Under the pieces are notes generated by a model, which worked only from the letters and a program-made list of their open reading frames with translations, was not told where the DNA came from and did not search any database. A program made the position numbers and the translations under genes. Shown in pieces: positions 41,808-49,629 of a stretch of 64,000 nt of DNA (positions are counted from its first letter, which is position 1; the number at the start of each line of letters is the position of its first letter). This stretch comes from Acidimicrobiaceae bacterium (GTDB lineage: Bacteria; Actinomycetota; Acidimicrobiia; Acidimicrobiales; RAAP-2): contig PLKM01000015.1 in the NCBI GenBank assembly GCA_003141095.1, positions 22,931-86,930 of the forward strand, given 5' to 3'.

Positions 41808-42524
41808 ATGACTGTTACTTCGGGCCCAGGCCCCATCGCACTGGTGGGTTCGGGCGAGTACCTGCCCCAGATGGCTGAAATTGAAGCGAGCCTGATCGAA
41901 GGGCGTCCGTCGCGCTACGTCCAACTCGCAACCGCCGCCGTGCCCGACGGTCCTTCGGTGGTTGAATACTGGCATGATCTGGGCGCCGCTCAAGCAGAGA
42001 GGCTGGGCGTCGAGCCGGTGATTCTTGCGGTCAACGACCGAACGGACGCGGAGAACGGAGAACTCGCCGCACAGGTATTGGGAGCGGGACTGATCTACTT
42101 GTCGGGTGGCAACCCGGGTTACCTCGCGGATACATTGCGCGACACGGCCGTATGGAAAGCAATCGTTGATGCGTGGCGGGCCGGGGCCGCCCTCGCTGGT
42201 TGTAGCGCCGGGGCGATGGCGATGACGTCGTGGGTGCCTTCACTGCGACACCCAAAAAAGGGTGGTACTGAGGGCCTGGCGTTACTCCCGCACATGAGGG
42301 TCATCCCTCACTTCGATGCCTTCGCCGCGAGAATCCCAGATCTGGTGACTCGATTCCTTCTCCCTCACGACCCATTGGTAACTGTTGTCGGGATCGACGA
42401 AGACACCGCTCTTGTTGGTGGACTGAACGACTGGACCGTCCGGGGTCATCAGTCGGCGTGGCTACTTACCCAAGATGGTCGCGAGGAACTGCCCGCCGGC
42501 ACGATTCTCACGACGCCGGGGTGA
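41808..42524 (+). CDS. Peptidase S51-like / cyanophycinase-type hydrolase
   Basis: The 238-residue protein is of the type-1 glutamine-amidotransferase-like fold used by peptidase E and cyanophycinase. It has IALVGSGEYLP, LIYLSGGNPGYLADTL and the nucleophile elbow ALAGCSAGAMAM (Ser after Cys), then HFDAFAARIP and IDEDTALV. Family members cut Asp-containing peptides or cyanophycin. I start at the ATG at 41808 because GGCGGAGG lies directly ahead; two earlier in-frame starts (41766, 41781) lack one. No cyanophycin synthetase is in the window. Confidence 0.83.
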   Translation: MTVTSGPGPIALVGSGEYLPQMAEIEASLIEGRPSRYVQLATAAVPDGPSVVEYWHDLGAAQAERLGVEPVILAVNDRTDAENGELAAQVLGAGLIYLSGGNPGYLADTLRDTAVWKAIVDAWRAGAALAGCSAGAMAMTSWVPSLRHPKKGGTEGLALLPHMRVIPHFDAFAARIPDLVTRFLLPHDPLVTVVGIDEDTALVGGLNDWTVRGHQSAWLLTQDGREELPAGTILTTPG

Positions 42525-42605
42525 GCGGCCGAAGTCCTGATTGGAAGTTTGGACGTAGCCTTTGGTTGTTCCGCACGCACTTTCTGTTCAACCAACGAGG
42601 CTTCC

Positions 42606-43685
42606 GTGACCACCAACGAATCAAATGACCAGTTCGAGGGCACCGAGAGCGTCACCAAGCGTTTCTGGGCAGAGTGGCGTGATGCCGTTGAGCCACGGAC
42701 CGTCGCACTCATCGTTGGCGTGCTGTTGCTTCAACTCGGATTCATCCTTTCCTACGTCGGGGCCTTTCATGCTCCCAAGCCGCACGATATTCCAATTGAT
42801 GTGGTTGCTCCGGCGTCTGCGTCGGCCAAGATCGTGTACGAACTGAACCACATCTCGGCCAACCCCCTAAAGGCGGTCGCCGTTGCCGCAACGTCTACGG
42901 CGCAGACACAACTGCGCTCGGACCAGACATCAGCCGTGTTCATCTTCAGTCCAACGAGCACCACTGACAAGCTCCTGATTACGACCGGTGGTGGCGAATC
43001 GGTCGCCACCGCCGTTACCGCGGTCATCAACCAGGTCGAAGCGCCCCAGCACCGGGCCGTGAGTGTCATCGATCTGGTTCCTGCGCAGTCCGGCGACGGC
43101 AGTGGACTCGCCGGCTTCTACCTGGTGATCGGGTGGATTGTCGGTGGCTATTTGGTTGCATCGCTGCTCGGTGTCGCGCGAGGTTCACGCCCAGCAAACT
43201 CCCGGCGGGCGGTCTTTCGACTCGGAGCCATCATCCCCTACGCCATTCTCTCGGGGCTCGGAGGCGCGCTCGTCGTCGATCAGCTCTTGGGCGCGCTTAC
43301 TGGCCACTTCGTCGCGCTGTGGCTGCTCGGAGCGATGATCGTCGCCGCCGCCGCCACGGTCACCATGGCCTTCCAAGTCCTCTTCGGGGTCTTCGGTATC
43401 GGCATCACGGTCCTTCTCTTCGTCATCCTCGGCAACCCCTCGGCCGGCGGGGCCTTTCAACCCTCGGTGCTGCCGCCATTCTGGCGCGCGCTCTCGAGCG
43501 CGCTGCCCAACGGCGCCGGCACCGACGCAGTTCGTCGAATTGTGTACTTCAACGCGGACGGTATTACCGCTCACCTGGTGGTAATACTGCTTTACGTTGT
43601 GGGAGGAGTGGTCGTGACGATAGCTGGGAGTCACTGGCACCACCATCGCCAAGACCGCATCTCGGTTAGCGCGGCTCCGGACTGA
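42606..43685 (+). CDS. Membrane protein of ABC-2/DUF3533-like (YhgE/Pip-type) architecture
   Basis: The 359-residue protein has one helix near the N-terminus (about 35-56), an extracellular domain of about 130 residues (LNHISANPLKAVAV and neighbours), then about five helices in the second half and a His-rich tail (SHWHHHRQDR). This resembles ABC-2-type or DUF3533 proteins, but no ATPase gene is adjacent. The family call is tentative. I start at GTG 42606, behind CGAGG, and not at the TTG at 42549, whose extra residues do not look coding. Confidence 0.7.
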   Translation: MTTNESNDQFEGTESVTKRFWAEWRDAVEPRTVALIVGVLLLQLGFILSYVGAFHAPKPHDIPIDVVAPASASAKIVYELNHISANPLKAVAVAATSTAQTQLRSDQTSAVFIFSPTSTTDKLLITTGGGESVATAVTAVINQVEAPQHRAVSVIDLVPAQSGDGSGLAGFYLVIGWIVGGYLVASLLGVARGSRPANSRRAVFRLGAIIPYAILSGLGGALVVDQLLGALTGHFVALWLLGAMIVAAAATVTMAFQVLFGVFGIGITVLLFVILGNPSAGGAFQPSVLPPFWRALSSALPNGAGTDAVRRIVYFNADGITAHLVVILLYVVGGVVVTIAGSHWHHHRQDRISVSAAPD

Positions 43686-43876
43686 TCCAACTCGAGAAGC
43701 GCGAGATGAAGCGACGACTGCCCATTCGCCAAACAGTGAAGATGTCGCGCGGTAGGTCGACTCCCACGACCGCCCCCCAATCAAGCCAATTCGCTACATT
43801 GCGAGGAACCAACACCGACGGAGTGAAGCATCCCGAGGCCGTACCTGGCAAGCAACGCCCTCCGATCAGTCTGCCC

Positions 43877-44473
43877 CTATGACGCCCGAGCCAAGCCGGA
43901 CGAGTTCGAGGCGCCGATGCGACTCACTGCGTGAACCAGCAAGAATCCGAATGCCACACCGATAAGAAGCTGCACCAAGAACAAGACGTGCAGGATGCCG
44001 ACGAAGTCGATCACGCCGAGAGCTAATCCACCCACTGCCATCACCAGCAGAGCCGCATCCCAGTTGGATCCTTCGATTCGCGTGTACATCCACACCGACG
44101 CAACGGACTCGAACAGCATCGTGGTGATTCCGATTGCCGTGTGAAGGAACTTCAACGGTTCGTTCAACGAATAACCGTAAGTACTCGCCAGTGTGAGCAG
44201 CATCAGAGCGCCGTAGACGCCGAGCACTACCTCGAGGCTTCGCCAGGAGGCGTTGCCCCTTCTCAACTCTCGAGCGGCCTTGAAGGCGAACAGCGCGCAA
44301 AGTCCGAATCCGAGGCTGTACGGAACTGCCGTCTTGATGTGAACTCCGTAATTGCTAAAGCCTCCCTCGTTGCGCTTGAGGACAAAACCTGGATGCAAGG
44401 ACACACAGATGGCGGAGAAAACGGCCAGCGAGATTTGACTCCAGGTTGCGTACTTCGAGGCACGAGCGCTCAT
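43877..44473 (-). CDS. Membrane protein of unknown function
   Basis: The 198-residue protein has about six hydrophobic segments. A conserved-looking loop after the first is LHPGFVLKRNEGGFSNYGVHIKT, given here at about residues 24-46, which recalls DUF998-like membrane proteins; I am not sure of this. I start at the ATG at 44473, since the 14 codons before it are Arg/Pro-rich and overlap a likely promoter. The neighbour on the plus strand is a methyltransferase, 93 bases away and divergent. Confidence 0.65.
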   Translation of the reverse strand: MSARASKYATWSQISLAVFSAICVSLHPGFVLKRNEGGFSNYGVHIKTAVPYSLGFGLCALFAFKAARELRRGNASWRSLEVVLGVYGALMLLTLASTYGYSLNEPLKFLHTAIGITTMLFESVASVWMYTRIEGSNWDAALLVMAVGGLALGVIDFVGILHVLFLVQLLIGVAFGFLLVHAVSRIGASNSSGLARAS

Positions 44474-44566
44474 GGGCCGAGTGTAATTTGGTCGCCGCCG
44501 GGTTCCCGGCCGCATCGAACGCCGTTTTCAAGAGCGGTTGAGGTTCACGCCGCGTAGGTTCTGAAC

Positions 44567-45196
44567 GTGGGCTTCTACCGAGACAGCATTGTTCCCCGTC
44601 TCGTCAATTGGACGTGTGCCAGTTCGGGATTGAGGCCGTGGCGCGCGAACATTTGCGCGGGCCTGACGGGCGCAGTCGTTGAGATTGGGTTTGGCTCGGG
44701 CACCAACGTGGAGCACTACCCCGACTCCGTGCAACGTATCTTCGCAGTCGAACCAGCAGCTGTGTCGAGGAAACTTGCTCGCAAGAGAGTCCGGCGTTCG
44801 CCAATTCCAATCACCTACAGTGGCCTCGATGGGCACGCACTTTCCCTGGCGGACGAAAGTTGCGACAGTGCCCTGTGCACCTTCACGCTTTGCACCGTGG
44901 AGGATCCAATCCAGGTATTGAATGAGATTCGCCGCGTTCTGAAGCCGGGTGGTCAACTGCACTTCCTTGAACACGGCATCTCGCCCGACGCTTCGACGGC
45001 CAAGTGGCAGCAACGCCTTGACGGTTTGGAGCAGCGCCTCGCTGGTGGATGCCACCTGATTCGCAACCCGCTCGCCCTGGTCTCTGAGGCCGGATTCGAT
45101 CTGGTCTGGAGCGAACAACGATACGCACGGGGGCCCCGGCCGTGGAGTTACTTCAGCGTCGGTGTCGGCGCCAAATCAGCGTTCGATCGTGACTGA
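44567..45196 (+). CDS. Class I SAM-dependent methyltransferase (METTL7/UbiE-like)
   Basis: The 209-residue enzyme begins GFYRDSIVPRLVNWTCAS, an N-terminal helix typical of the METTL7-like group, then motif I AVVEIGFGSGTNVEHY, FAVEPAAV, and the post-I region LDGHALSLADESCD and CTFTLCTVEDP. LKPGGQLHFLEHG closes the core. It should methylate a small molecule or lipid thiol/hydroxyl; the substrate is unknown. The start is GTG at 44567. Confidence 0.83.
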   Translation: MGFYRDSIVPRLVNWTCASSGLRPWRANICAGLTGAVVEIGFGSGTNVEHYPDSVQRIFAVEPAAVSRKLARKRVRRSPIPITYSGLDGHALSLADESCDSALCTFTLCTVEDPIQVLNEIRRVLKPGGQLHFLEHGISPDASTAKWQQRLDGLEQRLAGGCHLIRNPLALVSEAGFDLVWSEQRYARGPRPWSYFSVGVGAKSAFDRD

Positions 45197-45258
45197 TGTG
45201 AGCGCCTCGCTTCAGTCACGATGGCGCAACGATGAAGCGTCATCGAATCCGTGAAACC

Positions 45259-45276
45259 GACGTCTCTTGGGACGTC
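45259..45276. terminator. Small hairpin between convergent genes
   Basis: GACGTC at 45259-45264 and again at 45271-45276 is self-complementary, giving a 6-bp stem with a 6-base loop. It lies between the methyltransferase (+) and the PspC gene (-), so it could end both transcripts. No U-tract is present. Confidence 0.35.
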
Positions 45277-45345
45277 TCTCGGGGGTGAAGTTGGACGAGC
45301 AACGTCCGGGGAATCACCCCAAGCACCACCCACCAGCACACGTTT

Positions 45346-46266
45346 TCATTGGACTGGAAGCCACGCGCTCGGGGCCGCCCTAAACAGACCGATGACCCCA
45401 ATTCCCACCTTCACGGTGAGATCAAGATGCGAAGGATTTTTACCCGTTTGGGTCGTTCCGTTGAAACTCCCCTGACCGTATGGATAATAGTTGATGCCGT
45501 TACTTCCACTCTCCGCGGACAGGTCCACCTGCACTCCCGGAGGAACCTCGACATTCAGATTTCCGATGGCCACCGTGGCCGTGAGGTGAACGGTCTGTCC
45601 TTCGAAATTGACCCCTCGCAGATTGAGCGTCATGTCACCTAAGGCCATCCGGTACGTCCGATGCACTTGAGTGACCGATGTCGGCTGATACGTCGTAGCA
45701 CCAGTGCCGCCGCTAAACGGCACTCCAGCGAACGAAACGTACGCGAGCACCAGGCCGGAACCAACGATGATCACGCTCAAGAGCGCGATGAAGAGCCCCG
45801 CGATGAAACGGGTGAACGAGAACCGACGCACGGGTCGACGAAGCGAAAGCGCCGCTAGTACGACGAGGAAGATCAGCCAGACGAGGCTGAGGCCCTTGCC
45901 GAATTGAACGCCCCCCAGAGCGACTGACGCAAAGAGCAGGCCGAGGCAAATCGCTCCCGCCAGAAGAACCACACTTCGCAAGCCGAACCTCTTCTGGTTT
46001 GCGGGCTCAACTTCAACGCCATCGGATGCGTAGGACGTCCCCGAGAGGGGAACCAGAGCCCACATCGCGAGGTATATCGCAGCACCGAGTCCCCACAGGC
46101 ACGTCAACAGAACGAACACCACGCGAACAATGTTGGCATCGATATCCAGTCGCTCCGCTATTCCGCCGGCGACACCGGCAATCTTTCGCTTCGTGACGCT
46201 TCGACGAAGCCCCTCAGGAACGTCTGATGCGACTTCATTTTCAACGTGCTCTTCGTCTGAGTTCAT
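45346..46266 (-). CDS. PspC-domain membrane protein
   Basis: The 306-residue protein opens with an acidic tail, then a PspC domain (about 20-80: GLRRSVTKRKIAGVAGGIAERLDID and ALVPLSG, the first at positions 20-44), followed by two or three helices and a C-terminal beta-rich domain (TVHLTATVAIGNLNVEVPPG) like that of LiaF/DUF1707-type proteins. LiaF-like proteins hold a LiaS-type sensor inactive. It is divergent from a PspC-fused sensor kinase 86 bases away, which fits that role in an envelope-stress system. Confidence 0.85.
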   Translation of the reverse strand: MNSDEEHVENEVASDVPEGLRRSVTKRKIAGVAGGIAERLDIDANIVRVVFVLLTCLWGLGAAIYLAMWALVPLSGTSYASDGVEVEPANQKRFGLRSVVLLAGAICLGLLFASVALGGVQFGKGLSLVWLIFLVVLAALSLRRPVRRFSFTRFIAGLFIALLSVIIVGSGLVLAYVSFAGVPFSGGTGATTYQPTSVTQVHRTYRMALGDMTLNLRGVNFEGQTVHLTATVAIGNLNVEVPPGVQVDLSAESGSNGINYYPYGQGSFNGTTQTGKNPSHLDLTVKVGIGVIGLFRAAPSAWLPVQ

Positions 46267-46352
46267 ACTCTCGATGTTAAGAAATTCCTGCTCACCCTCG
46301 ATATAGGGATAAACCCTCAGAAGGCCCCCATTCGTCAGGGTTTCCCCTGATT
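46267..46352. promoter_or_regulatory. Divergent control region with CCCT/AGGG half-sites
   Basis: Within this short gap four half-sites alternate: CCCT at 46295-46298, AGGG at 46305-46308, CCCT at 46314-46317 and AGGG at 46337-46340. The outer pair extends to AAACCCT (46311-46317) and AGGGTTT (46337-46343). The gap separates the PspC gene from its sensor kinase operon, so autoregulation by the LuxR-type response regulator is plausible. This is a visual reading only. Confidence 0.4.
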
Positions 46353-47660
46353 GTGACGACGGTGTCGCCGTGCCAAACTCCTGTCATCAGCAAAAAGATC
46401 TCGGCCACCAAGACAGTCCCCCCCAAACGCGTTCCCGGGCGCCCGCAGCGGCCACTTCGACGAAAAGCAGAGGGCGCGATACTCGGAGGTGTTTGCAGCG
46501 GGATCGCAAAACGGTTCGGCGTGCAAACGAAAACGGTTCGGCGACTAGCCGTCGTCAGCGTCCTCTTCCTGGCTTCGGGTCTGGTGTTGTACATGGCCCT
46601 ATGGATTGGCATCACTCGTCAGGGTGAAGACGAGTCGATCTTCACCCGAGCCCGCTCGGACAAACGTGAGAAGGAGATCCTCTTTGTCGTTTCCATAGCG
46701 GTGCTCACTCTGCTCATTGCCCTTCGCACACTGGGGCTGCACGCACTCGGGGTCTTCTTATGGCTGGTCACTCTCAGCGCCCTCGAAGCCCTCGTCGCGT
46801 GGCGTGGTTCCTCAAGCGGTGAGCGAGACCATCTCCACGATCTGGCCAATACCTCATTCGTAAAGACCTCCACAAGCAGTGACAGCTGGCAGGGGGTCGC
46901 CGTCAGAACTGGTGTCGGAGTGGTCTTCGCCATTTGGGGGATCTCCCTGATGTCGCGCGTTGGCTACGAGCAGGGGGCCGCGACGTACGTGCTCGTTGGT
47001 CTCGGCGCCATGGTGATCGGTCTGTTCGTTCTCTTTGCTCCGTGGTGGATACGGACGGTTCGAGATCTTTCGTTCGAGCGCCGAGCACGGATTCGAGCAC
47101 AGGACCGCGCCGACATGGCTGCGCACGTTCACGACTCGGTGATGCAAACCCTCTCGCTCATTCAACGTTCCGCCAACGATCCCGGTGAGGTGCGGCGCCT
47201 GGCGCGAATCCAAGAGAGGGATCTTCGAATATGGCTCGCCAACCCCGAGGCGTTCGGAACCTCGGCGAACCCGCCGCACTCCCTCGCCCAGTCCGCTCTC
47301 GACATTGAGCGCGAAATCGAGGACAACTACGGAGTAGGCGTTGACGTTGTCGTCGTCAGCGATATCGAACTCAACGAGTCCGTCGTGGCTCTCCTCGCCG
47401 CCGGCCGCGAAGCGACGCTCAACGCTGCCAAGTGGTCCGGCGCGCAGAATATATCTCTTTACATCGAAGCTGAACCCCACCAGGTTTCGATGTTTGTTCG
47501 CGACCAAGGATGCGGATTCGATCAGAACAACGTGCCCGCTGATCGGCAAGGCATCGCGCGTTCGATTATCGAGCGAATGAATCGACACGGTGGAATGGCT
47601 GTGATTCGAAGTTCACCAGGCACCGGAACCGAAGTTGAGCTTCGAGTCCCCCTTAGATGA
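46353..47660 (+). CDS. Sensor histidine kinase with N-terminal PspC domain (LiaS/HisKA_3 type)
   Basis: The 435-residue protein has a PspC domain at about 35-85 (GAILGGVCSGIAKRFGV), four or five membrane helices to about 235, then a HisKA_3 dimerisation helix with the phosphoacceptor in HVHDSVMQTL and a HATPase_c domain (GREATLNAAKW as the N box, FVRDQGCGFD and GIARSIIERMNRHGG as G boxes). It should sense a membrane signal and phosphorylate the response regulator encoded 8 bases downstream. GTG at 46353 is used; GTG at 46362 is also possible. Confidence 0.88.
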   Translation: MTTVSPCQTPVISKKISATKTVPPKRVPGRPQRPLRRKAEGAILGGVCSGIAKRFGVQTKTVRRLAVVSVLFLASGLVLYMALWIGITRQGEDESIFTRARSDKREKEILFVVSIAVLTLLIALRTLGLHALGVFLWLVTLSALEALVAWRGSSSGERDHLHDLANTSFVKTSTSSDSWQGVAVRTGVGVVFAIWGISLMSRVGYEQGAATYVLVGLGAMVIGLFVLFAPWWIRTVRDLSFERRARIRAQDRADMAAHVHDSVMQTLSLIQRSANDPGEVRRLARIQERDLRIWLANPEAFGTSANPPHSLAQSALDIEREIEDNYGVGVDVVVVSDIELNESVVALLAAGREATLNAAKWSGAQNISLYIEAEPHQVSMFVRDQGCGFDQNNVPADRQGIARSIIERMNRHGGMAVIRSSPGTGTEVELRVPLR

Positions 47661-47668
47661 GATAACGC

Positions 47669-48334
47669 TTGAACACCAACCCCCTCCGTCGCGTCTTCTT
47701 GGTGGATGATCACGCGCTGATCCGCGCCGGCATCCGCGCGGAACTCTCCGGTTTTGTCGAGATTATTGGCGAGGCGGATGAAGTGCCGGCGGCGATTGAA
47801 ATGATTATCGAGCGCGTACCCGACGTGGTGCTCTTGGATGTTCACATGCCTGATGGTGGGGGACTCGCGGTGCTGGAGGGTGTCGTCAAGGCGAATCCCA
47901 ATATAAAGTTTCTTGCTTTATCCGTCTCGGACGCCGCCGAGGACGTCATCGCGATAATCCGTGCCGGAGCTCGAGGATACGTCACCAAGAACATTGAGGG
48001 ACCTGAACTGGTTGAGGCAATCATCCGCACTGCCGGTGGTGACGCAGTGTTTTCGCGCCGCTTGGCTGGCTTCGTGCTCGACGCCTTTTCTTCTAAAGAG
48101 CACCCGATGGGTGTAATCCCTCCAGCGCTGGAGCCCGAGCTCGATCAGCTCACGCCCCGAGAGATCGAAGTGCTCCGACTCATTGCCCGGGGCTATACCT
48201 ACAAAGAAATCGCCGTCCAGCTGGACATCTCCATCAAAACCGTGGAGAGTCACGTTTCGGCCGTTCTTCGCAAGCTCCAACTGTCCAACCGACATCAACT
48301 GAGTAACTGGGCTGCTGAACGGCGGTTGCTGTGA
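47669..48334 (+). CDS. LuxR-type (NarL/FixJ) response regulator
   Basis: The 221-residue protein has a receiver domain with the acidic pocket (FLVDDHALIRAG), phosphoacceptor Asp in VVLLDVHMPDGGG, Ser/Thr position in LALSVSD and Lys in GYVTKNIEG, then a LuxR HTH (LTPREIEVLRLIARGYTYKEIA, given by its first residues at about 163, and KTVESHVSAVLRKLQ). It forms a two-component pair with the PspC-fused kinase. TTG at 47669 is the likely start. Confidence 0.9.
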   Translation: MNTNPLRRVFLVDDHALIRAGIRAELSGFVEIIGEADEVPAAIEMIIERVPDVVLLDVHMPDGGGLAVLEGVVKANPNIKFLALSVSDAAEDVIAIIRAGARGYVTKNIEGPELVEAIIRTAGGDAVFSRRLAGFVLDAFSSKEHPMGVIPPALEPELDQLTPREIEVLRLIARGYTYKEIAVQLDISIKTVESHVSAVLRKLQLSNRHQLSNWAAERRLL

Positions 48335-48467
48335 GCCGTTAAGACGTCTTTGCTGCTCGTCTGGCGACGTTCGACAAGTACGCGCCAGAATCTGTAGCGA
48401 AGATTATCGACGAAGTAGTCAACTGCACGCGTAGGTCACCATTTCACCAGCCTTTGGCTTCTGGGCT

Positions 48468-48496
48468 TTGCATTAACCTTGATGTACATCAATACT
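48468..48496 (+). promoter_or_regulatory. Promoter with a perfect FNR/CRP-like palindrome
   Basis: TTGATGTACATCAA (48479-48492) is an exact 14-base palindrome that fits the FNR consensus TTGAT-N4-ATCAA at all ten positions. It lies between a -35-like TTGCAT (48468-48473) and a -10-like AATACT (48491-48496) with a 17-base spacer, so a protein bound here should repress, not activate. It precedes the dehydrogenase start by 60 bases. An AGGAG at 48540-48544 is the ribosome site. Confidence 0.55.
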
Positions 48497-48552
48497 TAGT
48501 TGCGAGTGCTTGATATTTCGACTTTTCGAACTTTTCACCAGGAGCGTCAAAC

Positions 48553-49629
48553 GTGACCACATCGACCGCGAAAATCATCGTTTGTGACGGCGACCAGACC
48601 GGCCAAGAGCTCCTCGTTGAGGCGCTGCGGGTTATGACCCCGGCGATACTTGGGGTTCCTCTCGAATTCGTCCACTACGACCTTTCGCTCGAGAAGCGGC
48701 GAGCGACGAACAACGACATCGTTCGTGAGGCCGCGGCGGCAATGGTTGAGACCGGTCTGGGTCTCAAGGCCGCCACCGTTACCCCTCCCGACATGGGGGG
48801 CGTTGGCTCGCCAAATCGGCTTCTCCGCGAAGGCATCGGGGGGTCGGTGATTGTGCGAACCGGCCGTCGCATCCCCGGCGTGGCGCCCGTCGTCGCCACG
48901 AACAAACCCATTATCGTGATCCGCATGGCGGTAGGTGACGCCTACGGAGCCGACGAGGGCCGAGAGGGAATCGCGGGCGACTTCACTGAAGTCGCGTGGC
49001 GCACCGAGCGCATCGAGCGCTCTACGTGTCGGTTCGTCTCAGAGTACGCCTTCAAAGCGGCCTCACAGATCGACGGGATGGTCTACGGCGGCCCGAAGTG
49101 GACAGTGTCGCCCACCTACGAGGGGATGCTCAAAGAGGAGATGGATGCCGCCGCCGCGCGATATCCCGGCGTGACGTATCGCCCCACGCTCATTGATGCT
49201 TCCTACGCCGGGCTGCTCACCGACGTGCACGAGCAGGCGCTCGTAATTCCCGCACTCAATCGTGACGGCGACTGTCTCAGTGACCTCGTGCTCGCGATGT
49301 TCGGTTCCATCGCGGGCGCCGAGTCCGTGCTCATGGCGCTCGATGAGAACCTTCACCCCCAGGTCGCCATGGCTGAGGCGCCTCACGGCACGGCGCCGAC
49401 ACTCGAGGGCAAGAACGTGGCGAACCCCATGGCCATGCTGCTCGCCGAAGCAGCGCTGCTCGACCAGGCCGCGCTTCATCTGGACTACCCGGCCTACCGC
49501 GTGGCGGGAGAACGCCTGCGCTCAGCGACACTGGCGGGCGCGGCGGCGGGCGTTCGGACCTTCGATCTCGGCGGTGAGGCGACGACGAGCGGCGTGGTCG
49601 ATGATGTCATCGCTCGTCTCAAGGCTTAG
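48553..49629 (+). CDS. Isocitrate/isopropylmalate dehydrogenase family enzyme with altered motifs
   Basis: The 358-residue protein is a beta-decarboxylating dehydrogenase. The usual GDGIGPE start reads CDGDQTGQE; the substrate loop is SPNRLLREGIGG with the following RTGRRIPG; the metal Asp region is NRDGDCLSDLVLAMFGSIAG; and the coenzyme loop is EAPHGTAPTLEGKNVANP. The residue that usually chooses the coenzyme (Asp for NAD, Lys for NADP after GTAP/GSAP) is Thr. Isocitrate, isopropylmalate, homoisocitrate or tartrate could be the substrate. The gene stands alone behind an FNR-like palindrome. The start is GTG 48553; its TAG overlaps the stop of the convergent sulfatase. Confidence 0.82.
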   Translation: MTTSTAKIIVCDGDQTGQELLVEALRVMTPAILGVPLEFVHYDLSLEKRRATNNDIVREAAAAMVETGLGLKAATVTPPDMGGVGSPNRLLREGIGGSVIVRTGRRIPGVAPVVATNKPIIVIRMAVGDAYGADEGREGIAGDFTEVAWRTERIERSTCRFVSEYAFKAASQIDGMVYGGPKWTVSPTYEGMLKEEMDAAAARYPGVTYRPTLIDASYAGLLTDVHEQALVIPALNRDGDCLSDLVLAMFGSIAGAESVLMALDENLHPQVAMAEAPHGTAPTLEGKNVANPMAMLLAEAALLDQAALHLDYPAYRVAGERLRSATLAGAAAGVRTFDLGGEATTSGVVDDVIARLKA

